From Epiperipatus broadwayi (lineage: Eukaryota; Onychophora; Udeonychophora; Euonychophora; Peripatidae): a DNA stretch of 64,000 bases. The notes under the pieces are model-generated. The model worked only from the letters and a program-made list of their open reading frames with translations, was not told the origin of the DNA and made no database searches. A program made the translations under genes and the position numbers. The DNA lies in assembly GCA_028023455.1 (NCBI GenBank), contig JAQFVV010012405.1, positions 3,785,149 to 3,849,148 of the forward strand. Direction: 5' to 3'. Position 1 is the stretch's first letter; every line of letters begins with the position of its first letter. Below, one piece after another: positions 22,101 to 33,049 of the stretch.

Positions 22101-24540
22101 TTGTTAAAGAAAATTATTGAATAATTAGATTGTTTAAAATATTCCAGAATGAATTAATTAACTTGAAAATTGGCTTTATCATTAACAGTGCAAATGAATG
22201 ATATAATAGTTTTTTTAAGCTAAGGTGTATTAAAACTTCTCTACATTCTACAATTGACTGGAACTAGATTTCAGTTAAGTCAGAAATTAGATTACATTAA
22301 CCTTATTTGTGATTGTGTGAACATCAAAACTAAAAAAGTTTTGTTTGAAGCAGTAAGTTTACATTTTAATAAATGTGAATTAACTTATGTTCATATTAGA
22401 TTCTTGTTTTAACATCTACAAATTTATATATTTACAATAGTTTCATGTTTAGTAAAATTTCATTCTTTATGTCTTATAAGGTTACTTACATGGAAGTTAA
22501 TAATAAGATTTTCTTTTTTTCTAATTTTTCCAAATATAATTTGGTACTGGGCCATAATGGCACTATCTATATTTATTTGTAAAAATGATCCTCACTGGGG
22601 CTGATATTTCTTAGTATTACTTAATCGTTCATTTTATTTTTCTCCTGATTAGCAGATTACTTTTAATAAGAATTAATACATGTTAATTTTCATTTTTTAG
22701 GTGCAATCGAGAATAATTTTTTTCCGGTCAATTATTATTTATTGTGGTATGGATTTTTTACGTTTTGTTTGTTAACATAAAAAAATACCTTTATTAACTT
22801 TGAAAGTTAAAAAAATTTTTTATTAGCTTCAACGCTATTTTTATTAATATATAAATATTATAATTAATAGTGTTTTTATAAGAATTGAAAAACCCATATG
22901 TTAACAACAACAACAATAACAACAACAACAAAAAAAAATACAACATTTAAACATAAATGTTTTTTTATTATTATTACTCAATATATTATTTACTAAACTT
23001 TAAAAAAAAATTACATGTTCATTATTTTTAGTAATTTTATAAATATTTAATTCGGTACTTACGATAGAAAATAATTAAATTTAACTGCAAATATCATTTA
23101 AACTAAAAGCTACTACACATAATTTAAAATTAAATGTACGTTTTTAATTCAAGGCCTTCTTTGTGTTTATTAAGCCTGCCATATTTTCTGTAAATATATA
23201 TATAATTGATGATTGTTTTTCATTAACTTGTAAATTCTCATTAGCTAATATTACTATTTAAATATATATTGAACGCTGGCTGCAGAAGGAATTTGCTGAG
23301 GTCTTAAAGGAACTGACCAGGGCAAATGCCTAATGTCTCCACATATTTTTGGCATTGCAAGCTGTTATTACTATGTGATTATTTATATAGTATAAGAACA
23401 TGCATCAGCCATCATAGAGAGTGTATTGTCTTTTTACTCTAAGTTTAGGAAAGGAAACACCATGGTCTTTCTTCTCAATTGCCTGGTATCTCTTAACTGA
23501 AACAGCAGTTGAGTTTTCTTGATGGCATAATAAATATATGTGTGAATAATTTTTTATTATTAGATATTTACAATCATGACAGACAAAATTAGATTATGTC
23601 TGTAAAGTCACCACCCAAGGCAGAAATTGATGGCCAAAGATAGAGAGTGCTAATAATCTTCTGATTGTGGACCCAAGCTGTCATTTAATGATAGTTTTTT
23701 ATTTATTTAGGTACTTGAAACTGCAGATCACTTTCACGTGAAGGAAGATTTTAAGAATTGAAAGAAAACTTGTAATATTACATGGAGCATTACAGGACTT
23801 TGTAAAGTTAGAAGAAAAAGTGAAGAACAATTAATTTAAAAAGTGGACAGGTACTTCAAAGGTACAAACATTGGAAATACAAGTGAAGTAGGATTCATTA
23901 TAAATAGTTGAAGAATAACAATGTAGATATTGATAGTGTATCATCTAACTTTTTGTATAGAGCTAAATAGAACTGCCCAGAAAAAGCATGTTAATCTTTG
24001 AGGAAAATGTACATTTTCCTGGAAGTCCTATCAATAGGAGAATCTGAACTACAGAGTCACTAATAGAGACCAAAGTTTTTTAGAATAAAAAATAAAAGAA
24101 ACAACATGTTTTAAGATTAATACCTTTTAAATAATTCAATTTATCAAAATATGTACATTAATGTTATTCAAATGAAGTTATAAAAAGGCTTTCCGCAATT
24201 AATTAAGTCATTCAAAACAATAGTCTTTCAATGAATTCAAGCAATATATTTTACCGTTTATTTTTTCAAGATAAATAATATTTTACACCCTTGTAACTTT
24301 TTTATAATCAACTGCTGAATTCGATTGGATATATGCGTTATAAATTATGAATATCGATCTGGACAAACAAAAAAAATTATATGATTTAACAATATTGTAT
24401 ATTGAAAATGACATTATAAATAGTGTTAACTGATTAATAATTTTTCAAATAAAATTGCAAAAAAAGTGAAAATATTACTTTAATTTTTTATTTATTTCTC
24501 CTGTTTTCTAAATTTTCTGTTAATTTAGATTAAAACGACG
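19155..24540. other. No recognisable gene
   Basis: AT-rich, low-complexity sequence with short chance frames (19966-19706, 20919-21110, 21744-21953). The 20.4-20.75 and 23.27-24.1 kb parts are slightly less AT-rich and could be decayed elements; I could not assign them. A CAA/ACA run lies near 22900-22930. Confidence 0.5.
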
Positions 24541-24541
24541 A

Positions 24542-24680
24542 TTATCTTTTCTTTTTTTTTTTTTTACATGTCATAGCATCGGCCGGGACGCGAACCCACA
24601 ACCATCTGCAACCAACTACTTGCTTGCATGGCAGCTGCGATACCTCTCGGCTAACAACGCAAGACTTATCTTTTCTTTTT
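24542..24680 (-). mobile_element. tRNA-derived SINE with 15-bp target duplication
   Basis: TTATCTTTTCTTTTT occurs at 24542-24556 and 24666-24680. Between them the minus strand reads GCGTTGTTAGCCGAGAGGT (box-A-like), and further on GGGTTCGCGTCCCGGCC (box B), GATGCTATGACATGT and a poly-A tail. The first and last tRNA-like segments (GCGTTG/CGATGC) can pair as an acceptor stem with two G-U pairs. The size (~105 nt) is that of a simple tRNA-head SINE. A related copy is at 4708-4795. Confidence 0.85.
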
Positions 24681-24689
24681 TGAATTGAT

Positions 24690-26220
24690 TTTGTTAAGAA
24701 TTGTATTTTACTTTTGAAAAGGCAAAAAGTTATTCTATTTATCTAAGTCTAAATAACTGTGACTTATAAATGTACATTATTTTAATTTTTGTTTTATTAA
24801 TTTTGTTTATTACTAAACGCAATAAAGTACATATTTATTCAAATTGTGTGTATTATTTTTGCCATTTTCTTTCTGGTTTATTTTAATTGCACATAAATAT
24901 ATCTAATTTTCATTTTTTAAAAGAAATTTTTGACTTTTATTTTTTTGTAAGTGTATTTTTTTTTAATGAACTCCCTTCCCCCTCCCAAGAAGAGAAAAAA
25001 TGTTTGCATTCACACAGTATGTAGAACTCAAATTCGAATTTGTCTAGAACTTCATGAAAGTATTATGCCTCTGTTTATATACTTATATGTGTGCATGCAT
25101 GTGTGTTTTTTATAGTTATCATATTGCTCTTTATTTGACCATCAAAATTAAATGAGATCTTTATTTTCTATGAAAAAAATATTTAGTCTGCCCTTGTGTC
25201 TTTAAAATAAAATTCAGCTTTTACCCAGATTTAAACTCTAGATTATAGGCATGAAAAAAGAAAAAATAATCTCTCTACCTGTATGCAATCTGTCTATATA
25301 AATATATAATTTAAACATATAGCTTAATACTTAATGTTCAATTGGAAAAGAAAAAAAGTTATATTTCTCATAATATAAAAATCTTACAATTTACAATTAT
25401 TTTAATAAACCTAAAAATAATTTTTCAATATTAGAATAAAATAATAGTTTTCTATTTTTTAAGTCTTAAAAAATAATTATGAGATGTTTTATTTTGTTTT
25501 ACTTTGCATTTAAAATCATTTCCTTCTTATTAAGATCCTATTCGTATGAAAATGATGGAAAATTCTTAGGCAGATTTAAATTTTATCCTTATCAAACATA
25601 TATTTCTAAACCAGTTCAGGCATTGTAGAATTTTAGATTATTTTATAAACTGTATTAGTAAATTCTAGAAGTAAAAATATAATATTTCCATCCTGTCTTT
25701 ATAAAACATTTATTTTAAAATAAATAATTTTAGTTTAATTTAGATTAGCAAAATTGAAATAGTTATCTCTTCTCAATATAAATTTTCCATGAAGATAATT
25801 AAAATTATTCAATTTTACACATGCTAGTTTAACTTTTAGCTAATGACTTTGTTTCAACTTCTCTCTGTTTAAATATATAGGAATGGGATGACGTTCATCA
25901 AGTATTTGAAACACTTTTTGTAATTCAATTGCTACTAATTTCCTTTTTTTTCTGAGTCAAGGTTAATATCTGGTAAAATGAAAATGCATAAATTATATTC
26001 CATAAATGTGATAAAAATATATTGAAAACATACTAGGCAGTAATAAAGCTAAATATTATTTAAAATTACCTTTTCGTGATATATTGTAATTGGTTTTTAA
26101 TTTACATTTATCACTTTTTTATTATTCTATTTACATTTATCTATTTTTTTTATTACTCTTCTACAATTCTTCAGCTAACAAAAAAAAGTTATTTATTTCA
26201 TATTATGTTTCTGTCCAGAA
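24690..26220. other. No recognisable gene
   Basis: AT-rich sequence; nothing identified beyond chance open frames (26076-26306 overlaps the next element). Confidence 0.5.
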
Positions 26221-26231
26221 TGACTATAAAC

Positions 26232-26702
26232 CATGGCTGGCCAAATAGCAGCTCACAGGCCACATGCAGCCCACCAAGACAGTCAGAAAAATTTGCCTTG
26301 AACTGAGATTTCCTTCCCATGCATGACTGAAGATTCATCTCATATTTTCCACTAAGATGGCCACATCAATACATATGCACAGTGTAGATACGATGTGCAG
26401 TGCTTTTCTGGTTGATCTGGTTAATTTCAATTTTGTCTGTGCAACAGTAAATATATAAATTTCCAACTTTAGTGAAACCATGAACCCTCCAAAAAAATGT
26501 AAAATCGGTGATGAATGTCATGTGTTTAATGAAGGATGGACAAACAAATATTTCTTTGGTAATACAGGGAATATAGCAGTGTGTTTATTGTATCATGAAA
26601 AAGGTGTGGCCCTTCACTAAACTTCACTTCCACAGTGTGGCCCCCAATGTGGCCCTCCACTAATCTCTGCAGCTCCTGATCTAAAACAATTGCCCACTCC
26701 TG
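26232..26702 (+). mobile_element. Deleted (MITE-like) hAT element
   Basis: CTATAAAC at 26224-26231 and 26703-26710 is a perfect 8-bp target duplication. The ends CATGGCTGGCCAA and (reversed) CAGGAGTGGGCAA are imperfect inverted repeats. Inside, from ATG at 26480, the plus strand begins a hAT transposase: MNPPKKCKIGDECHVFNEGW, then KYFFGNTGNIAVCLLYH, a BED-finger start with the first cysteine kept. It is cut after ~45 codons and joined to the 3' end. It is therefore an internal-deletion derivative that needs a transposase from elsewhere. Confidence 0.88.
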
Positions 26703-26949
26703 CTATAAACAATTAAATATAATCTCTATCATTAGAATTTCATTATCATTGACATAAAAAAAATAATCGTTAAATCTTTATCAAAACTATTTTTCTTCTG
26801 TTTTTTACCTAATTATTATAATAATTGAATACATACAATGTGTATACTACAATAATGCACATAGAGAGCGTACCAATAGCTCAAACAAGCTCGTAATTAG
26901 CAAGTGCGGTTATGTGAAATATTTAAAATCTCTATCCAGAACACTCTTA

Positions 26950-26993
26950 TCTCCAGACCATGGTTTCGGGCTTATGGCCCACGTCAGTAGAGA
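26950..26993 (-). ncRNA. Hammerhead motif, array copy A
   Basis: Same structure as copy B (27368-27411). One base differs in stem I (TAGAGA instead of TGGAGA on the plus strand), turning a G-C pair into G-U, so the stem is kept. Confidence 0.7.
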
Positions 26994-27367
26994 GCTAGAA
27001 TATTCGGACACTAGACCTAAAATATCAACTCAAAAAAACCAGCACTTATTTCAAACGTATATTTAAGAAGAAACTCTGAATTTTTCGGACATGAAAATAT
27101 CTTTAAATCCAGCTATCTAACTTAAATAGCTATATGGGACTGAAGTAAATTCAGATCTACCATATTCTAATAGGCTCAGCATAGCCAAAGCCTTAAAGGT
27201 AAAATTATAATAATTAAAAAAGCAAGTCATATATAATGTGACATTACTTTTAATGAGCTTGTAGTTACAAAAATGCACATAGAGAGCGTACCAATAGCTC
27301 AAACAAGCTCGTAATTAGCAAGTGCGGTTATGAGAAATATTTAAAATCTCTATCCAGAACACTCTTA

Positions 27368-27411
27368 TCTCCAGACCATGGTTTCGGGCTTATGGCCCAC
27401 GTCAGTGGAGA
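27368..27411 (-). ncRNA. Hammerhead ribozyme motif, array copy B (reference)
   Basis: Minus strand: stem I UCUCCA (27411-27406), core CUGACGU (27405-27399), stem II GGGC-CAUAA-GCCC, GAAA, minimal stem III ACC-AU-GGU, triplet GUC ending at 27374, then UGGAGA (27373-27368), which closes a perfect 6-bp stem I. All elements are in type-I order. The only core departure is U at position 9 where A is expected. Predicted cleavage between 27374 and 27373 in adjacent units would release ~418-nt RNAs. Confidence 0.75.
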
Positions 27412-27784
27412 GCTAGAATATTCGGACACTAGACCTAAAACATCAACTCAAAAAACCAGCACTTATTTCAAACGTATATTTAAGAAGAAACTCTGAATTT
27501 TTCGGACATGAAAATGTCTTTAAATCCAGCTATCTAACTTAAATAGCTATATGGGACTGAAGTAAATTCAGATCTACCATATTCTAATAGGCTCAGCATA
27601 GACAAAGCCTTAAAGGTAAAATTATAATAATTAAAAAAGCAAGTCATATATAATGTGACATTACTTTTAATGAGCTTGTAGTTACAAAAATGCACATAGA
27701 GAGCGTACCAATAGCTCAAACAAGCTCGTAATTAGCAAGTGCGGTTATGAGAAATATTTAAAATCTCTATCCAGAACACTCTTA

Positions 27785-27828
27785 TCTCCAGACCATGGTT
27801 TCGGGCTTATGGCCCACGTCAGTGGAGA
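27785..27828 (-). ncRNA. Hammerhead motif, array copy C
   Basis: Identical to copy B across stems and core. Confidence 0.75.
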
Positions 27829-28202
27829 GCTAGAATATTCGGACACTAGACCTAAAACATCAACTCAAAAAAACCAGCACTTATTTCAAACGTATATTTA
27901 AGAAGAAACTCTGAATTTTTCGGACATGAAAATGTCTTTAAATCCAGCTATCTAACTTAAATAGCTATATGGGACTGAAGTAAATTCAGATCTACCATAT
28001 TCTAATAGGCTCAGCATAGCCAAAGCCTTAAAGGTAAAATTATAATAATTAAAAAAGCAAGTCATATATAATGTGACATTACTTTTAATGAGCTTGTAGT
28101 TACAAAAATGCACATAGAGAGCGTACCAATAGCTCAAACAAGCTCGTAATTAGCAAGTGCAGTTATGAGAAATATTTAAAATCTCTATCCAGAACACTCT
28201 TA

Positions 28203-28240
28203 TCTCCAGACCATGGTTTCGGGCTTATGGCCCACGTCAG
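28203..28240 (-). ncRNA. Hammerhead motif, array copy D, stem I cut
   Basis: Core, stem II and stem III match copy B, but the array stops at C3 of the core. The stem I 5' strand is replaced by unrelated flank (AAGAGT), so this copy cannot fold fully. Confidence 0.7.
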
Positions 28241-28245
28241 AAGAG

Positions 28246-28427
28246 TTTGTTTAATTCTTTAAAATAAAAGTGCTAAATACATCAGCATAAAATGCTGAGC
28301 ATGCTTTCAACTAACTAGTAGTCATACTCATAGCTATAATTATGAATATGAATACTAGCAAGATAAAAGCATGTTCATCATACTATGTTGATGTATTTAG
28401 CATTTTTATTTTAAAGTATTAAACAAG
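28246..28427. mobile_element. Small foldback element beside the array
   Basis: TTTAATTCTTTAAAATAAAA then GTGCTAAATACATCA is inverted at 28388-28427 (TGATGTATTTAGCATTTTTA onward). There is ~180 bp in all, with weaker inner symmetry. It begins within a few bases of the array end, perhaps marking the insertion target. Confidence 0.7.
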
Positions 28428-28429
28428 TG

Positions 28430-29330
28430 TTTCTTAATATATGTGTTGTATGTATTATTTATACTGAACTATATTTTTTTGAGAAAAGCTTAAAACTATT
28501 GGCATTATATAATAATTGGTAAAACAAATAAAAAAAGGTAAAAATGTCAACCAATAATTATGTTTAAACATATATACAATTAAATCAGTAGTTTGCAGTC
28601 CACTTATGTAAGAAAATAATTGCTTCAGTTTAATAATTATATCTTTTTTGTATAATATGTTTATATTTTTGACATGTTTTTTTAACTTTTTTCCATAAAA
28701 AACTTTATAATCAAGTATTTATTTATTCTAGTTGGTAAACAAACAGTTGAATGGATTTATTACTAGAGAGCTCAGAAGTTCAAGAGTTGAAAGCACTAGT
28801 GCTAGAATCAATCCAAGGACCTCACCCCCCAAAGTCTGAAAACTCTTTCACTCCAGTAAACTATATGGGGCAATCTAGCTAACCACTGAATATTACATAA
28901 CTACTGCTTTAGGAATAATAAGCTGTGGTAACATTTTATAATATTAACCTATCCTTGTCTCAAGTTAAGTAACTTCTGAATCAAATTCATACAATATTAA
29001 AAAAATATATCATTAACTATCATAGCATGATAGTAATTCAAGGATCTTTGTAACAGTTCATAGATATTTTTTATTATGGTGAAAATAATTTTTTATGTTA
29101 AATCCACAAAATAATTTAATATAAATGTATGTCAGCAGTAGTACCAATAGTTCAAGGATATTCATAATAGATTATATGACATTTCTCTCTGCATCTTGAT
29201 AAATCTATTCAACACAAAAAAATAAATTTTATATGGTCATACAAGTATCACTAAATTTTTTTTTATTAAAGTTATTATACATCAATAATTTAAAAATAAT
29301 AAAGAAATTAACAGTGTTTTCATATAGTAA
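28430..29330. other. No recognisable gene
   Basis: AT-rich sequence; nothing identified. Confidence 0.5.
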
Positions 29331-29339
29331 ATATGATGT

Positions 29340-29735
29340 AGCAAGAATTGTATGGAAGAGAGTGAAAGTAATGGGGTTAAGCTATGGTAATGACATGTTG
29401 TGTTAGCAAAGGGGTGTTACATTACTTAGAAAAAGTACAAAGAGAAGTAGAAAGACATGCATTAGATACAGATATGTGGACTGCAAAGGAGGCAATTCAT
29501 GGAGAAATGGGATTATCAAGTTTTTATATGAGAGATGCAAAAAAGAAAATGAAAATGTTTGGTAAATTGCAATTTATATATAGTAAGAGAATAGCCAAAA
29601 TAGTAATTAATTGGGTTATGAGTCAAAGCCAAGCCACAAGATGGGTGACAAAGGTAGTATGGTATGCATAAGATTTGGATAAAAACTTTGTAACAGTATA
29701 TTTGTACAAAAGGTAGAATGATTATGTTAGGATGA
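29340..29735 (+). pseudogene. Non-LTR element, post-RT region, part 1
   Basis: An open frame at 29384-29671 encodes a segment resembling the region downstream of RT in a second LINE type: YLEKVQREVERHALD, then GEMGLSSFYMRDAKKKMKMF, close to the GELGRxPxxxxxKxRxxxFW motif. The sense breaks off near 29735, where the RTE copy on the other strand begins, and appears to resume at about 30880. I could not find a convincing target duplication for the split. Confidence 0.6.
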
Positions 29736-29740
29736 TTGTT

Positions 29741-30874
29741 CATCATCATCATCATCATTATCAACCATTATCAATCCACTGCAGGATGAAGGTCTCTCCA
29801 AGTTTAATCCATCTTCTCCGATCTTTAGCTTCTCTTCTCCACATCACCCCTACACATTTTCTTATTTCATCCATCCATCTTATATGTGGTCTCCTTCTGG
29901 GTCTTTAACAATCTCTTGGAATCCAGTTTAAAATTTCAATTGTCCATCTATTATCATCTCTTCTAGCAATATGTCCAGCCCAACTCCACTTCAATCTTTT
30001 AATTTTTTCAATGAGGTCAGTAACACCTGTTTGTTCTCTTACCCATACATTGCGTTTTCGATCTCTTCTTGTTACTCCCAACATACATCTCTCCATACTT
30101 CTTTGAGTGGTCTGAAGTCTCTGTATTGATCTTCTATTAAGTGTCCAAGTCTCAGATCCATAAGTAAGAACTGGTAAAACACATTTGTTAAAAACCTTTC
30201 TTTTCAAACACATAGGCATATTTCCTTTTAATATCAAGTTATTTCTACCAAAAGCACTCCAACCAAGTTTAATTCTATGATTAATTTCCTCCATTATGTT
30301 TCCATCTGTATTAATAACCTGACCAAGGTATTTGTAACTCTTAACCTCTTCTAATTCACCATAATCAATCTTTATTTTCATATTTTGAGCAAATCGATTA
30401 AACATTACTTTAGTCTTTTTAACATTTATCTTTAGCCCTACTTTCCTACTTTCATCTGATAACTCCTGCAACATTTCCTGCAGCTCCGAAGCATTATTTG
30501 CAAAAACAACTACATCATCTGCGAAATCTAAATGACTTAAATAATCTCCATTTACTTTCACTCCTTTAATTTCCCATTTTAAGCCACAAAATACTTCTTG
30601 CAGCACTGCTGTAAAAAGTTTTGGAGATATGGAGTCACCTTGTCTTACACCTTTCTCAATGTTGACTTTCCCAGTATCATTATGTAATCTAATTGTTGCT
30701 GTTGCATTTTTATAAATATTCTTTAAAATATGACAATATCCTGGATCTATACCTTTATGATCCAATGCTTTAATCACTGAAGAAATGTTTATAGAATCAA
30801 ATGCCTTTTCATAATCTACAAATCCAAAACATAATGACAACTCATATTCATTTGTCCTTTGATTGTTAAGTGCT
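29741..30874 (-). pseudogene. RTE-clade LINE reverse transcriptase, best-preserved copy
   Basis: From the CATCATCAT tail at 29741, the minus strand carries a nearly intact RT. The open frame 30840-29905 (311 codons) has FVDYEKAFDS at 7-16, GVRQGDSISP at 64-73, the catalytic box FADD at 106-109, GLKINVKKTKVMF, KSYKYLGQVI, and SETWTLNRR. After one in-frame TAA (29904-29902) it continues RPRRRPHIRW...FILQWIDNG to about 29765. Upstream it stays open to ~30872 (ALNNQRTNEYEL). The 5' half with the endonuclease is missing, as in typical 5'-truncated insertions. The remnants at 1, 4.4, 9.7/18.5, 31.9, 40.9, 41.8 and 45.4 kb are the same or closely related families. Confidence 0.88.
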
Positions 30875-30879
30875 ATAAT

Positions 30880-31440
30880 ATCAAAGAATCGGATAGAAAA
30901 ATAGATGCATTAATAAAAAGTAGGAAGCACAAGAGATAGATAACTAGTATGGAGAGTAAAAAGAGTCTAAATATATATAAAAGCAAAAAGAATATTGCAT
31001 ATGAGTTAATTTACAATAATTGCAAAGAAAGTAGTTTACTGTTTAAGGCTTAAAGAGGGTTGGTAGCAACAAGGAAATATACACATAAATGGAGAAACGT
31101 GCATGATTTAGGCTGAAAGTTATATAAGGAAGGCATAGAAAATATTAGGCATCTGCTAATTAAATGTAAATGCTTATAAGCAGAAAGAGTACAAATAATA
31201 AAGTTGTGGGAGAATAAATATAAACTAAGTGATTATATAAAAAGTGGGTTTTTGGTCTTTACACTGGACTTGGAAAAAATGAGGATTTAGATATAAAGGC
31301 CATGGACTGGACAAAGGTGATGTTGTGGATATGGGATAGATCAGGATAGAGAAGAATATGGGAAAAACATAGGATGGGAAATGAAAAAGGAATGTAAGGT
31401 GGCTAACAGGTTTTTTTAACATATTAGGTAAGAGATTCCT
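30880..31440 (+). pseudogene. Non-LTR element, post-RT region, part 2
   Basis: Plus-strand pieces KNRIDALIKSRKHKR, SLNIYKSKKNIAYEL, RGLVATRKYTHKWRNVHDL and ENIRHLLIKCKC (31141-31175) follow the order of the LINE region after RT, with a decayed zinc-finger end (H-x4-C). Stops interrupt it. It most likely continues 29340-29735, split by the RTE insertion. Confidence 0.6.
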
Positions 31441-31919
31441 AACTTCAATAAAGGAGTAGCCATATCACATAACATATATTTATGTGGACACTAAAGATTG
31501 CAACTTGACAAAGCTTCAGTTATGTCAAAAATAAATTTTATTCAGCAATGTTAGCAAGGTATTTTAAAGTGAATTACTAAAGTAAAACTTGTGCTTATCC
31601 CAGACATAAATAGTATATTTAATATATTATTCATTTAAAATTTTAATGAGGTTTATTAACAGTAAATTCACTTCACTCACACTCTCAAAATAAATTTATA
31701 TTTTTGAGATATTTATACTGTACTGCAAATATTAGATTTACTATAGGTAACATATCTTTATTGAACTAGGGATTTATCTGATAAAATTACTATGTGCTAT
31801 GAGAATTTTTTCTTTGGACATTAGTATTTTTATTGGAAATATTATATTGGTAAAAAGAAGTTTTCATTATTAGTGTTCATGCAAAACGTCAATATGTGTG
31901 TGTTTAATTTAAAAATATT

Positions 31920-32345
31920 TTAACAGATATGTTTTACTTGTTCTTACTTATGGATATGAGACTTGGACCCTTAACAGAAAAACAATTGAGAGACTTTAGA
32001 CCAATCAATGAAGTATCAAGACATATATGTTAAAAGTATCAAAAGAGGTCAAAAGCAGATATATTCAGATGAGAAAGTAAATATATATTACTGATATTGT
32101 TAAAGAATTAAGAGTGAAATAAATCTAGACTCTACATATTGATAGAAAAATAATAAAAGGACAGATGAAGTCTTTACTGGATCACAAAAGATTGTAAAAG
32201 ACCTAGAAAAGTCCATATGTGAAATGTATGGATGAATAAAAAAGTCTGGTGCTATGATATGGAGAAGGTAGACTCTGAAAAAGAAATTTGATTTAATTTT
32301 AGGAGATTTTTATTCTGCAATGGATGATGATGAAAGTAATAATAG
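31920..32345 (+). pseudogene. RTE LINE 3' end, heavily decayed
   Basis: LVLTYGYETWTLNRKTIERL (31936-31997) and later fragments (KDCKRPRKVHM, FYSAMDDDE) match the RTE tail region. It ends with ATGGATGATGATGA. Confidence 0.75.
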
Positions 32346-33049
32346 TTACATGACAGTTTATTTTTATATTATTATACCAAACAGATTATACTTAAACAGG
32401 GATTAATAAAAAAAATGCATAAGATTTTAATAAAATAAAGACTTTTTAAGTTTTATGATATAATTTTAAAATTGAGAAAAATATAGTAAAATAAAGAGCA
32501 CAATACTTGGAAATTTTTTAATACAATTTGTGGGGAAATGATGAATTCAAGGACTTAATATTCCTTTGTCAAAGTTTAATTTGTCACTTTTGTGCTCACA
32601 TAACTTCCTAAGCATGTAATTATAATTATTTTATTTTATTGAATTTTATCATAATACATTATCACTTAACTATTTCTTCTACTCTAGAGAACTTTATATT
32701 TATGTTGACACAAAGGTTTTCACGAGTTACAAATATAAATGATATGCTTTGTGGATTCATATATTGAAGTAGATACTTTCTTGGTAGTTTTAATTAGTTG
32801 TCAAAATATCAGGCAGAGGAAAGAATACATACTATAAAATTAGATATAAAGGGAGAGATCTAGAGCAGTATTTTTCAACTGACAACATGCCATGGACCAA
32901 TAAATTTAAATTTTATTTTATTAAGGATCAAATGAAGTGTTGGACAAAAAAATGGAAAAATGAGCAGATGCTTTTATAGCAAAATAAAATTATTGTAATG
33001 ATTAATATATATAAGGTCCCCGGAGTGATGGCAAATATATTTCAAATAA

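Larger units (their letters stand above)
26855..28240 (-). repeat. Tandem array, ~418-bp unit, about 3.3 copies, hammerhead in each
   Basis: AATGCACATAGAGAGCG starts at 26854, 27272, 27689 and 28107, giving periods of 418, 417 and 418. Units differ at only a handful of bases, so the array is young or kept alike. The array ends abruptly at 28240 inside the ribozyme core. Each full unit holds, on the minus strand, a complete type-I hammerhead motif and a 61-codon open frame (e.g. 27302-27117) of no recognised family. The 39.6-kb palindrome is a diverged relative. The layout of short tandem units each with one hammerhead is that of retrozymes. Confidence 0.95.

Noticed and set aside
26855-28240. 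CRISPR-like or centromeric satellite reading of the array
   Set aside because: Units are ~418 bp without spacers and only 3.3 copies; the ribozyme fold explains them better.
28966-28976. Start of a LINE target duplication around the RTE at 29741
   Set aside because: Compared flanks near 29735 and 30880; no convincing direct repeat.
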